DNA from: Streptomyces sp. JB150
GTDB lineage: Bacteria; Actinomycetota; Actinomycetes; Streptomycetales; Streptomycetaceae
Assembly (NCBI RefSeq): GCF_011193355.1
Contig: NZ_CP049780.1
Span: forward strand, 6,113,798-6,177,797
Direction of reading: 5' to 3'
Length of the DNA: 64,000 nucleotides
The notes below the pieces were generated by a model. The model was not told where the DNA came from. It saw only the letters and a list, made by a program, of their open reading frames with translations, and did no database searches. This document shows positions 15,833-24,871 of this stretch, one piece after another. The translations under genes were made by a program, and so were the position numbers. Each line of letters begins with the position of its first letter. Position 1 is the stretch's first letter.

Positions 15833-18800
15833 ATGCCGCACGGAGACCTGACACCCGCCGGGCCGAGGGCCGCGGGCGCGGGCCCCGCAGAGACCGGAAG
15901 TGAGGCCGGAGCCAGGGACGCCGGGTCCGCCGGCCCCGTGCCCGAGGACCTGCTCTTCGCGCTCTCCGCCCGCACGCCCGCCGCCCTGCGGGAGAACGCC
16001 GCACGCCTGGCCCGCTGGCTGACCGACGCGGGCGCGGACACGCCGCTCGCCGACGTCGCGCACACCCTCGCCCTGCGCCGTGCCCATCTCACCGAGCGCG
16101 TGGTGCTCCGGGCCGGCGACCGGGCCACACTCGTCCGGCTGCTGCACGCCGTCGCCGACGGAAGGGAGACCGGACCGCGCTCCGTCCGCGGCAGCGTCCC
16201 GGACACCCGGCCCACGGAACCGGTGTTCGTCTTCTCCGGCCACGGCTCGCAGTGGGACGGCATGGGCGCCGGACTGCTCGCCGAGGAGCCGCTGTTCGCA
16301 GCGGTCGTCGAGGCGCTCGAACCCGTCGTACGGGAGGAGACCGGCGCCGGCCTGCGCACCCTGCTCACCGGCGGCGGTCTGGCCGGCGCCGGCATGGACC
16401 GGGTGCAGCCCGCGGTGTACGCCATGCACATAGGCCTCGCCGAGGTGTGGCGCGGACGCGGCATCCTGCCGGGGGCCGTGCTCGGCCATTCGATGGGGGA
16501 GATCGCCGCGGCCGTCGTCGCCGGCGCCCTCTCGCCCGAGGACGGGGCGCGTGTCGTCTGCCGCCGCTCCCGGCTGATGCAGCTGCGGCTCGGCGGGACG
16601 GGCGCGACGGCCCTGGTGGAACTGGACGCCGCGGAAGCACGCCGCCGCCTCGACGGCCGTGACGGCATCTCCGTGGCGGTGCACTCCTCGCCGCGCGCCT
16701 GCGTCGTGGCGGGACTGCCCGAGACCGTGGAGCGGTTCGTCGAGGAGTGCCGGGACGAGGGGCGGCTGGCGCGGCTCGTGCCGGGTGTGTCCATCGGCGC
16801 TCACAGTCCTCTGGTCGACCCGCTCCTCGGCGAACTGCGCGCGGCCCTCGCGGACATCGCGCCGGGTTCCCCGAACCTGCCGTACTACAGCACCACGCTG
16901 GACGATCCGCGCGAGCGCCCTCGGCTCGACGGTGCCTACTGGACGGCGAACCTGCGCCGCCCGGTCCGGCTGTCGGAAGCCGTGCGTGCCGCCGCGCAGG
17001 ACGGCCGGCGGGTCTTCCTCGAGGTCTCGCCGCATCCGGTCGTCGCCCAGTCGGTCCTGGAGACCGTCCTGGACGCCGACGGCCTGCGGACCGACCGGAG
17101 CACCGTGCTCGGCACACTCGCCCGCGACACCCCGAGCCGCACCGCGCTGGCCGGCACTCTCGCGGCCCTGCACTGCGCGGGGGTCCCGCTGCCCCGCCCG
17201 TCGGTCCCCGCCGGACGCCACGCCGACCTGCCCACCTACGCCTGGCAGCACCAGCGCTTCCCTCGGCCACGTAGCACCCCTGTTGACGCCGCGCCGGCCC
17301 ACCCGTTGCTCGGCCACCGTGTCACCCTCCCCGGCACCCCCGTCCGCCACGTCTGGCAGAGCCGCGTCGGCCTGGACCGGCTGCCCTGGCTCGGCGACCA
17401 TCGCGTCCACGGCACACCGGTGCTCCCGGGCACCGCCCACGCCGAACTCGCCCTGGCCGCCGCCTGCGAGGCGTTCGGCACCGCACCGGCCGCCGTACAC
17501 GTCCGCGACCTCTGCTTCGACCGGCTGCTGCCGCTGATCGAACCGGCCACCCTCACCACCACCCTGGAGGAGGAACCCGACGCGTCCGGCGGACGGATCA
17601 CCGTCACCTCGGGCACAGGCGGTGCGGCGACGATCCTGGCCACGGCACACGTCGAGGTCGGCGAACCCGGCCCGCTGCCCGGACCCGCCGGCCACGGCAC
17701 CTCCGGCGCGCGGCCCGCCCAGGCGGACCACCAGACGGGCGGCGTACGGCGCGACCCGCACGACCTCTACACCGCCCTGCGGGGCCTCGGCCAGGAGCAC
17801 GGACCTGCCTTCGCCGCGGTCCGCGAACTGCGGGTGAGCGCAGAGACCGTCTCCAGCCGGGTCACCCGGCCCGCCGCGCTGCCGCCGGACGCCCGGTTCC
17901 GCTTCCACCCGGCCCTGCTCGACGCCTGTCTGCACGGGGTCGGCGCCCTGCTGCCCGCCGGGACGCACGGCACATACCTGCCCACGGCGGTGAAACGGCT
18001 GCGGTGGAGTGCGGCACCGGTCGGGGACCTCGTCTGCCGGGCAGGCCTGAACCGGGGGTCGCAAGACGGCGAACTGACCGCGGACGTCGAGGTCCGGGAC
18101 GAGAACGGCACGCTGGTGGCTCAGCTGACGGGCATCCGGCTCAGCCCCGTCGGCGACCAGGCGCTCCCCGCGGACGTCACGCCGCTGCTGCACCGGGTGC
18201 GCTGGGAGGAGATGCCTGCGCCCGAACCGCCGCACGGCACCGGACAACGGGTGCTGTTGCTGGGCGCCGGTCCGGCAGACCCGAACTGCGCGGCGGTCGG
18301 AGCCGCTCTGTCGGCAGCCGGCGCGTCCTGCGAGTTCGTGGTCCGCGGCCGGCCCTGGGACGCCCGGCGGCGTGTGGACGGCGTGGTGCTGGCGGCCTGG
18401 GGCGGACAGGTCGAGCCGGCCGACGTCGCCGAGGCCGCCGAACGGCGGGTGCGGTGTGTCCTGCGGCTCGTCGCCGACCTGCTGCGTGCCCACGACGCCG
18501 CCGGCACACCCCCGCCCCCGCTGACGGTCCTCACCGTGCGCGCCCGGCGGGTGCGACGCGACGAGACGCCCGACCCGGTACAGGCCGCGCTGCGAGGACT
18601 GGTCCGTACCCTGCGCCAGGAGCGGCCCGAACTCACCGCCCGTCTCGTCGACATGGACGACGGCGAGGTGCCGCCGGCCGCCGAACTCCTCGCCGCCGAC
18701 GGCCCCGACGAGGTGGCCTGGCGCTCGGGCCGCCGCCATGTCGCGCGGCTGGCCGCCGAGGCACCCGAGCCCCCCGAGCGCCCGCACGTGGTGGTGCGGC

Positions 18801-19954
18801 CGGGTGGCGGCTACCTCGTCAGCGGTGGTACGCGCGGGCTGGGCCTCGCCACCGCCCGCTGGCTCGCCGAACACGGGGCCGGGACCGTCGTCCTGGGTGG
18901 CCGCGGCCCGCTCGGTCCGGACGCGGCAGAGGACGTCGCGCGCATCCAGGCGCTGGGCACCCGGGTCGAGCTGGTCACCGGCGATGTGGCGCGACCCGGG
19001 ACGGCGGAGCGCATGGTCGCGGCGGTGACCGCGACTGGGGCCCGGCTGCGCGGCGTCGTGCACACCGCCGCAGTCCTGGAGGACGCATTGGTCACCGAGG
19101 CCGAACCGGGGCGCCTGCACCGGGTGTGGGCACCGAAGGCGGGCGGCGCGTGGCGGTTGCACGAGGCCACCTCCGGCCTCGGACTGGACTGGTGGATCGG
19201 TTATTCCTCGTTCGCCTCCCTGGCGGGCTCGCCGGGGCAGGCCGAGTACGCGGCGGCCAACGCCTTCCTCGACTCGGTCGTGGCGCTGCGCCGGGCGGCC
19301 GGTCTGCCCGCGCTGGCGGTCAACTGGGGGCCGTGGGGCGACATCGGCGCGGTGCGCGGGCGGGCCGTCCCCGGGGTCGGGGCGATCGACGCCAGGGAAG
19401 GCTTCGCGGCGCTGGAGGCGTTGATCGCCCGGAACGCGGAGCACGGTGGGGTGGCGCGGCTGGTGCCGCGCGAGTTCGCCGCCGCCTATCCGCAGATCCG
19501 CGCCTCGTCCTTCTTCGCCACGCTGCTGGGCACCACGGAGGAGGCGGACGGCTTCGACCGGGCGGCGCTGGACGGTATGACGGCCGAGGCCCGCCGGGAC
19601 GCGGTGCGCGCCAGGACACTGCTGAGCGTGGGCCGCGTCCTCGGCTTCGACGACCCTGGGCGGATCGCGGAACGTCCGCTGGTCCACCTCGGTCTGGACT
19701 CGCTGGCCGCCGTCCGGATCAAGAATGCGCTGCGGGACGACTTTGCCGTGGACATTCCGGTGGCCCGGTTGCTCCAGGGCGCGAGCGCGGCCGAACTGGC
19801 CGACCAGGTGACGCGGGCGCTGGGCGACGACGGTGCCGCGAGCGCCCGGCCGGCCGCGAGTGCCGTACGGGACGCGGCGCGCCGGGCGGCCGCCCGCACC
19901 GCCAGGACCGCCGCCCGGCCGCGGCGGCGGGAGACGAGGGAGAGGAACGCATGA
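15833..19954 (+). CDS. PKS protein: AT-DH-KR-ACP
   Basis: This 1373-residue protein completes the reducing module begun by the preceding KS. The AT has FSGHGSQWDGMG and the nucleophile motif GHSMGE (near residue 220); its specificity segment reads SIGAHS, neither HAFH nor YASH, so the extender unit is open. The DH has HxxxGxxxxP as DHRVHGTPVLP (near 522) and DACLH. The KR has an intact TRGLGLA nucleotide loop (near 1000) and the tyrosine of GQAEYAAAN (near 1139). The ACP serine is in LGLDSLAAV (near 1289). No ER is present, so an alpha,beta-unsaturated chain is expected. A GTG at 15821 is an alternative start. Confidence 0.92.
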   Translation: MPHGDLTPAGPRAAGAGPAETGSEAGARDAGSAGPVPEDLLFALSARTPAALRENAARLARWLTDAGADTPLADVAHTLALRRAHLTERVVLRAGDRATLVRLLHAVADGRETGPRSVRGSVPDTRPTEPVFVFSGHGSQWDGMGAGLLAEEPLFAAVVEALEPVVREETGAGLRTLLTGGGLAGAGMDRVQPAVYAMHIGLAEVWRGRGILPGAVLGHSMGEIAAAVVAGALSPEDGARVVCRRSRLMQLRLGGTGATALVELDAAEARRRLDGRDGISVAVHSSPRACVVAGLPETVERFVEECRDEGRLARLVPGVSIGAHSPLVDPLLGELRAALADIAPGSPNLPYYSTTLDDPRERPRLDGAYWTANLRRPVRLSEAVRAAAQDGRRVFLEVSPHPVVAQSVLETVLDADGLRTDRSTVLGTLARDTPSRTALAGTLAALHCAGVPLPRPSVPAGRHADLPTYAWQHQRFPRPRSTPVDAAPAHPLLGHRVTLPGTPVRHVWQSRVGLDRLPWLGDHRVHGTPVLPGTAHAELALAAACEAFGTAPAAVHVRDLCFDRLLPLIEPATLTTTLEEEPDASGGRITVTSGTGGAATILATAHVEVGEPGPLPGPAGHGTSGARPAQADHQTGGVRRDPHDLYTALRGLGQEHGPAFAAVRELRVSAETVSSRVTRPAALPPDARFRFHPALLDACLHGVGALLPAGTHGTYLPTAVKRLRWSAAPVGDLVCRAGLNRGSQDGELTADVEVRDENGTLVAQLTGIRLSPVGDQALPADVTPLLHRVRWEEMPAPEPPHGTGQRVLLLGAGPADPNCAAVGAALSAAGASCEFVVRGRPWDARRRVDGVVLAAWGGQVEPADVAEAAERRVRCVLRLVADLLRAHDAAGTPPPPLTVLTVRARRVRRDETPDPVQAALRGLVRTLRQERPELTARLVDMDDGEVPPAAELLAADGPDEVAWRSGRRHVARLAAEAPEPPERPHVVVRPGGGYLVSGGTRGLGLATARWLAEHGAGTVVLGGRGPLGPDAAEDVARIQALGTRVELVTGDVARPGTAERMVAAVTATGARLRGVVHTAAVLEDALVTEAEPGRLHRVWAPKAGGAWRLHEATSGLGLDWWIGYSSFASLAGSPGQAEYAAANAFLDSVVALRRAAGLPALAVNWGPWGDIGAVRGRAVPGVGAIDAREGFAALEALIARNAEHGGVARLVPREFAAAYPQIRASSFFATLLGTTEEADGFDRAALDGMTAEARRDAVRARTLLSVGRVLGFDDPGRIAERPLVHLGLDSLAAVRIKNALRDDFAVDIPVARLLQGASAAELADQVTRALGDDGAASARPAASAVRDAARRAAARTARTAARPRRRETRERNA

Positions 19955-22941
19955 CCGGCGACGGACACACGGACACCGGTGCGGGCGAGGCGGTGGCGGT
20001 CGTCGGACTCGCCGGCCGGTTCCCCAAGGCGCGGGACACGGCCGAGTACTGGGCCAACCTGCACGCCGGACGGGACTGCCTGGAGGATCTGGACGCCGAC
20101 GAGCTGCTGGCGGCGGGGGTGCCCAAGACCCTGCTGGAGCAACCCGGATACGTACGCCGGGCCGCGGTCCTCGACGGCTACCAGGAGTTCGACGCCGAGT
20201 TCTTCGGGCTGCCGCCCGGCACGGCGGCTGCGATGGACCCGCAGCACCGGCTGTTCCTCCAGAGCTGCTGGCACGCCCTGGAGGACGCCGGCTGCGACCC
20301 GGCACGCGAGGACGGCGCGGTCGGCGTGTTCGCGGCGCCCTCCTTCAGCGGTTACTTCGGCTACAACCTGCTCTCTCACCAGGACGTTCGGCAGTTCCTG
20401 GGCGGCGGCACCTCGACGGCGCTCATTCACGCGCTGACCCTGACCGACCCCAATTTCTTCGCCACCCGTGTCGCCCACGCCCTCAACCTGCGCGGACCGG
20501 CACTGACCGTGCAGACCGCCTGTTCGGGCTCGCTGGTGGCGGTGCATCTGGCCTGCCAGAGCCTGCTGTGCGGGGAGAGCGACATGGCGCTCGCCGGGGG
20601 GATGACCGTCAAGGTGCCGCACCGGGTGGGCTACTTGCACGAGCCCGACTCGATGATGTCCGCCGACGGGGTATGCCGGCCGTTCGACGCGGCAGCGAGC
20701 GGCACGGTGTTCGGCAGTGGTGGCGGCGTGGTGGCCCTCAAGCGGCTGTCCGACGCACTGGCCGACGGGGACAGGATCCGGGCGGTCGTCAAGGGCACCG
20801 CCGTCAACAACGACGGCGCGCTGAAGATGGGCTTCAGCGCACCGAGTGTCGAGATGCAGGCCGCCGTCGTCGCCGAGGCGCTGGCGGTCGCCGCCGTCGA
20901 CCCGCACGACGTCGGCTACGTCGAAGCCCACGGCACCGGCACGGCCCTGGGCGACCCGGTCGAACTGGCCGCCCTGCGCCAGGCGCTGGACCCCGACGGT
21001 GACCGCACCGTGCCATGCCTGATCGGATCGGCCAAGGGGAACATCGGGCACCTGGAAGCGGCCTCCGGCATCGCCGGGCTGATCAAGACGGTCCTCGCGC
21101 TGGAGCACCACACGCTGCCGGGGACCGCCCACCACCACGCGCCCAACCCGGAGCTGCGGCTGGCGAACACGCCGTTCTCGATCGCCGCCGCGACCCGGGC
21201 CTGGACCGGTCCGCGCCCACTGCTGGCGGGCGTGAGCTCCCTCGGGGTAGGCGGTACCAACGCCCACGTGGTACTCGCCGAGGCACCGGCCCCCGTGCCA
21301 CGGGAGGCACCCGCCGAACCGCCAGTCGCCGCACCGGTCTTGCTGGTGAGTGCCCGCACCGCGGAAGCCCTGAGCGAGAGCCGCCGCCGGCTGGCCGACG
21401 CCCTCGCCTCCGATCCCGGCGCCGACCTGGCCGATGTGGCCCGGACCCTCGCCGAGGGACGCAGGCCGTTCGGCTACCGTGCGGCCGTCACCGCACCCAC
21501 CCCGGCGCGGGCCGCCGAGCTGCTGCGCGGCGACCGTACGCCCGCCCGGGTCCCCGATGCGCCGCTCACGCCGGTGCTGCTGCTGCCGGGCCAGGGGGCC
21601 CAGTACCCGGGCATGGGCGCCGGCCTGTACCGGCGGGGCGGGGTCTTCCGCCGTGCGGCCGACCACTGCGCCGAGCTGTTCGCGGCGGAACTCGGCCGTG
21701 ACATCCGGGACGCGCTGTGGGGCGACGACGAGGCGGCGCTGCGCCGCACCGACACCGCGCAGCCGGCGCTCTTCACCGTCGAGTACGCGTTGGCACGCAC
21801 GCTGGAGGAGTTCGGAATACGCCCCGCCGCGCTCGCCGGGCACAGCGTGGGCGAGTTCGCGGCGGCCTGCCTGGCCGGTGTCGTCGGACTTGCCGACGCC
21901 GTCCGGCTGGTGGCCGCCCGAGCGCGGCTCATGCGTACCGCCCCGCCGGGAGAGATGATCTCGGTACGGTTGCCCGAGCACCGGGTCCGCGAACACCTCG
22001 CCGGCACCGCGCTGCAGGTGGCCGCAGTCAACGAGCCCAGCGCGTGTGTCGTTGCCGGTCCGGTCAGCGCGACAGCGGAGTTCACCGCGCGGATGAAGGC
22101 AGCGGGTGTCGAGACCGCCACCCTGCGCACCGCTCACGCCTTCCACACGGCCGCACTGGAAGAAGCGGCGGAACGCTTCGCCGACATGGCCCGCGGTGTG
22201 CCACTGTCCGCGCCCGTCGTGCCGCTGGTGTCGAACGTCACCGGCACCTGGATGACCGACGCGGAGGCCGTCGACCCGGAGCGGTGGGCCCTGCAGATGC
22301 GCAGCCCCGTGCGGTGGTCGGACGGCATCGGCACGCTGCTGCAGGGGCCGGGCCGGGTACTGGTCGAGACAGGCCCCGGGCGCTCGCTCGGCTCCGCGGC
22401 GCGGCGGCACGGCTCCTGGTCCACACGGCATCGCGCGGTCAGCGCCATGCGGCGCGTCGAGGAGAGTGTGGACGACGGTGAGGCGCTAGGCCGCGCTCTG
22501 GGGACGCTGTGGGAAACCGGTGTGAACGTCGACTGGTCCGCCGCGCGGCACGGGCGGGAGCGCCTGGTCACGTTGCCCGGATACCCCTTCGGCCGGGTCC
22601 GGCACTGGACGGAGCCGGCGTACGCGGTGCGCTCGGTGGGGCCGGCGGACGCTGCGGGGCCGGAGGACGCCGTCGAGCCGGAGACGGCGGGCACTGCGCA
22701 GGGCGCACCGACCGGGCCGGCCGTGGTGCTGGCCGGTATCTGGGCGGAAGTCCTGGGCGTGGTGCCGATCGGCCCGCACGACGACTTCTTCGACCTGGGC
22801 GGCGACTCGGTCCTGGCGACCCGGGTCGCCGCGCGGGCGCGGGAAGCGGGACTGAGCTTTCGGCCCAAGGACGTCTTCGAGAACCCGACGGTGGCGCGGC
22901 TCGTGGCCCGGGTGATCGTGGGGCAGCCGGCGGGGGAGTAA
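19951..22941 (+). CDS. PKS protein: KS-AT-ACP (non-reducing module)
   Basis: This is a 996-residue module. The KS has Cys in QTACSGSLVAVH (near 190), EAHGTGTALGDPVE and AKGNIGHLEAASG. The AT has LPGQGAQYPGMG, GHSVGEFAAA (near 631) and HAFH (near 728), which indicates malonyl-CoA. The C-terminal carrier domain reads DDFFDLGGDSVLATRV (near 952), closer to the PCP-like carriers at PKS-NRPS junctions. There is no reductive domain and no thioesterase, so a beta-ketoacyl chain would remain bound until taken by an NRPS or a release enzyme such as the NAT-fold protein at 8888. Its ATG overlaps the previous stop. Confidence 0.93.
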   Translation: MTGDGHTDTGAGEAVAVVGLAGRFPKARDTAEYWANLHAGRDCLEDLDADELLAAGVPKTLLEQPGYVRRAAVLDGYQEFDAEFFGLPPGTAAAMDPQHRLFLQSCWHALEDAGCDPAREDGAVGVFAAPSFSGYFGYNLLSHQDVRQFLGGGTSTALIHALTLTDPNFFATRVAHALNLRGPALTVQTACSGSLVAVHLACQSLLCGESDMALAGGMTVKVPHRVGYLHEPDSMMSADGVCRPFDAAASGTVFGSGGGVVALKRLSDALADGDRIRAVVKGTAVNNDGALKMGFSAPSVEMQAAVVAEALAVAAVDPHDVGYVEAHGTGTALGDPVELAALRQALDPDGDRTVPCLIGSAKGNIGHLEAASGIAGLIKTVLALEHHTLPGTAHHHAPNPELRLANTPFSIAAATRAWTGPRPLLAGVSSLGVGGTNAHVVLAEAPAPVPREAPAEPPVAAPVLLVSARTAEALSESRRRLADALASDPGADLADVARTLAEGRRPFGYRAAVTAPTPARAAELLRGDRTPARVPDAPLTPVLLLPGQGAQYPGMGAGLYRRGGVFRRAADHCAELFAAELGRDIRDALWGDDEAALRRTDTAQPALFTVEYALARTLEEFGIRPAALAGHSVGEFAAACLAGVVGLADAVRLVAARARLMRTAPPGEMISVRLPEHRVREHLAGTALQVAAVNEPSACVVAGPVSATAEFTARMKAAGVETATLRTAHAFHTAALEEAAERFADMARGVPLSAPVVPLVSNVTGTWMTDAEAVDPERWALQMRSPVRWSDGIGTLLQGPGRVLVETGPGRSLGSAARRHGSWSTRHRAVSAMRRVEESVDDGEALGRALGTLWETGVNVDWSAARHGRERLVTLPGYPFGRVRHWTEPAYAVRSVGPADAAGPEDAVEPETAGTAQGAPTGPAVVLAGIWAEVLGVVPIGPHDDFFDLGGDSVLATRVAARAREAGLSFRPKDVFENPTVARLVARVIVGQPAGE

Positions 22942-22961
22942 GCCCGACCCGGCAAACAAGT

Positions 22962-22977
22962 TGAACAACGCTGTTCA
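22962..22977. promoter_or_regulatory. exporter operator, perfect 16-base palindrome
   Basis: TGAACA-ACGC-TGTTCA is a perfect inverted repeat in the 99-base gap between the last PKS gene and the second exporter. TTCAGA (22974-22979) and TAGGGT (22997-23002), 17 bases apart, are a possible promoter that this palindrome would overlap. The same sequence family occurs at 23009-23024 and in front of the exporter at 4549. A TetR-type operator is the likely reading. Confidence 0.78.
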
Positions 22978-23008
22978 GAATCAGCGCTCCTTGCCCTAGG
23001 GTGTAACA

Positions 23009-23024
23009 CTGACAGCATTGTTCA
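23009..23024. promoter_or_regulatory. exporter operator, proximal box
   Basis: On the minus strand this reads TGAACAATGCTGTCAG, matching the palindrome at 22962 in its first arm and in GCTGT, with a degraded second arm. It lies 47 bases from that palindrome and directly before the ribosome binding site. The following GTTCAACTTAAGGAGTGTGC is identical to the leader of the exporter at 4549. Confidence 0.65.
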
Positions 23025-23040
23025 ACTTAAGGAGTGTGCG

Positions 23041-24648
23041 GTGAAGCCCGAGAGGCAGACCCACACCGACGTGGCGGGGGCGGTGCCCTCCGACACGACC
23101 GAGGCACAGCGGCACGGAAGTGGTCATCACGGCCCCGGTCACGGACACCACGGACATGGTCACCACGGGCATGGGCAGCACGAACCGGCGCCCGCGCACG
23201 GCCACGAGGAGCACGCGGCACAGGCCGGCCCGCCGGACCCGCGTCGGTGGCTGATCCTGGCGCTGCTGTGCATGGCGCAGTTCATGCTCATCGTGGACGT
23301 GACCGTGGTGAACGTGGCCCTGCCCACGATCGGCGACGAACTCTCCCTCGGACCGGGCACGCTGACCTGGATCGTCACCGCGTACACGCTCTTCTTCGGC
23401 AGCCTGCTGCTCCTCGGCGGGCGACTCGGCGATCTGCTCGGCCGTCGGCGGATGTTCCTCGCCGGCCTCGCGGTCTTCACCGTGGCCTCCCTGGTCTCCG
23501 GACTGGCCGAGAGCGGCGGTGTGCTGATCACCGCCCGCGCCGCGCAGGGCGTCGGTGCGGCCGTCATGTCCCCGGCTGCGATGGCCCTGATCATGACGAT
23601 CTTCCAGGGTGCCGAGCGCAACCGTGCGCTCGGTGTCTGGGCTGCGATCGGCGGTACCGGTGCGGCCTTCGGAGTCCTGCTCGGTGGTGTCCTGGTCTCC
23701 GGACCCGGCTGGGAGTGGATCTTCTTCGTCAACGTGCCGATCGGTCTCGTCGTCCTCCTGGCGGTCCCCGCGCTGGTCAAGCAGCAGCCCGCAGACCACG
23801 GGCACGGTCACAGCGCGGCCCCCTCGGGCGTCGACCTGCCGGGCGCACTGACCATGACGGTGACGCCCGCACTCCTCATCTACGGCCTGGTGCAGGCGCG
23901 GGACCACGGTTTCGGCGCCCCGTCCGCCTGGATCCCGCTGCTGGCCGCCGCCGTCGGAGCCGTGCTCTTCGTCCTGGCCGAGCGGGCGGCGGCCGCGCCG
24001 CTCGTGCAGCTGTCCTTCCTCGCCCGGCGCTCGTTGGTGGGCGGCTGCCTGCTGATGCTGGCCGCCTCCGGCGTCCTCATCTCGGCCTTCTTCCTCTGCT
24101 CCTTCTACCTCCAGCACGTACTGGAGTTCAGCGCGCTGAAGACCGGCCTGATGTTCCTCCCGGTCGCCGTGGCCACGACCGCCGGGGCCCATCTGGGCGG
24201 CCAGGCTGTGAGCCGACTCGGCTGGCGTACCACGGCCGCCGGCGGCATGGCGGTCGCCGTGGCGGGGGCCCTGCTGCTGACGGGCCTGGAGCGCAGCGGT
24301 GACGCCTGGACCGAGGTGCTACCTGGCTTCCTGCTGCTCGCCTTCGGTCTGGGTATCGGCTTCGTTTGCGCCATCACGGGTGCCATGCACGGTGTGGAGC
24401 ACCGGGACGCGGGCCTCGGCTCCGGGCTCGTCAACACCTGTCACGAACTGGGCGCCTCGCTGGGCATCGCCGTGGTCGCCGCGATCGCCGGGGCGAGCCT
24501 GGAGGGCGGTGCCGGCGGGTCGGTCGACGGCTTCGGCGGGGCGTTCGCCGCATGCGCGGCCATCTCCGCCGCGGCCGCCGTGGTCGGCTTGACACTGCTG
24601 CCGAAGGGTCGGCCCGATCCGTCGGCGGGGCCCGTTTTCGCTCACTGA
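23041..24648 (+). CDS. DHA2-family MFS exporter with a His-rich N-terminal tail
   Basis: This 535-residue 14-segment drug:proton antiporter starts with GTG after AAGGAG. MFS motifs are VDVTVVNVALPTI in TM1, GRLGDLLGRRRMF in the first loop and GVLLGGVLVSGPGWEWIFFVNVPIG in TM5-6. Before TM1 are about 65 soluble residues, with a run of alternating Gly-His pairs (residues 24-44), a plausible metal-binding tail not seen in the other exporter. It lies between the PKS and NRPS genes and has the same double operator as the exporter at 4549, so both should respond to one regulator. Probable product export and self-resistance. Confidence 0.92.
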   Translation: MKPERQTHTDVAGAVPSDTTEAQRHGSGHHGPGHGHHGHGHHGHGQHEPAPAHGHEEHAAQAGPPDPRRWLILALLCMAQFMLIVDVTVVNVALPTIGDELSLGPGTLTWIVTAYTLFFGSLLLLGGRLGDLLGRRRMFLAGLAVFTVASLVSGLAESGGVLITARAAQGVGAAVMSPAAMALIMTIFQGAERNRALGVWAAIGGTGAAFGVLLGGVLVSGPGWEWIFFVNVPIGLVVLLAVPALVKQQPADHGHGHSAAPSGVDLPGALTMTVTPALLIYGLVQARDHGFGAPSAWIPLLAAAVGAVLFVLAERAAAAPLVQLSFLARRSLVGGCLLMLAASGVLISAFFLCSFYLQHVLEFSALKTGLMFLPVAVATTAGAHLGGQAVSRLGWRTTAAGGMAVAVAGALLLTGLERSGDAWTEVLPGFLLLAFGLGIGFVCAITGAMHGVEHRDAGLGSGLVNTCHELGASLGIAVVAAIAGASLEGGAGGSVDGFGGAFAACAAISAAAAVVGLTLLPKGRPDPSAGPVFAH

Positions 24649-24681
24649 AGACACCGCCCCACCCACCGACACGTCAACCGC

Positions 24682-24743
24682 GCCGGACCCGCCGAGGGGT
24701 CCGGCCACCCCTCCAGCTTGTGCCGCATCGGTGCCTGGAGGGG
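24682..24743 (+). terminator. double hairpin terminator after the exporter
   Basis: Two stems follow the exporter stop. GCCGGACCC (24682-24690) pairs perfectly with GGGTCCGGC (24697-24705) around a 6-base loop. CCCCTCCAG (24708-24716) pairs with CTGGAGGGG (24735-24743). There is no T-tract, as is usual in Streptomyces. The hairpins separate the exporter from the LuxR regulator. Confidence 0.7.
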
Positions 24744-24871
24744 CGGTTGATACCTCAAGTATTCACATTTGGAAATCTTTCGAAAATCGCCTAAGGGATC
24801 TTGACCTTCCGGCCGTAGTGGCCGACAGTGGCCTCTGTTGCCTTTCAGTGAGAGTGCTAACGGGGGATGGA

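Noticed and set aside
15308..20305. Very long open frame on the minus strand through the PKS genes
   Set aside because: It is antisense to clear PKS domains; the residue composition is that of a GC-rich shadow frame (Arg/Gly/Val) with no domain motifs.
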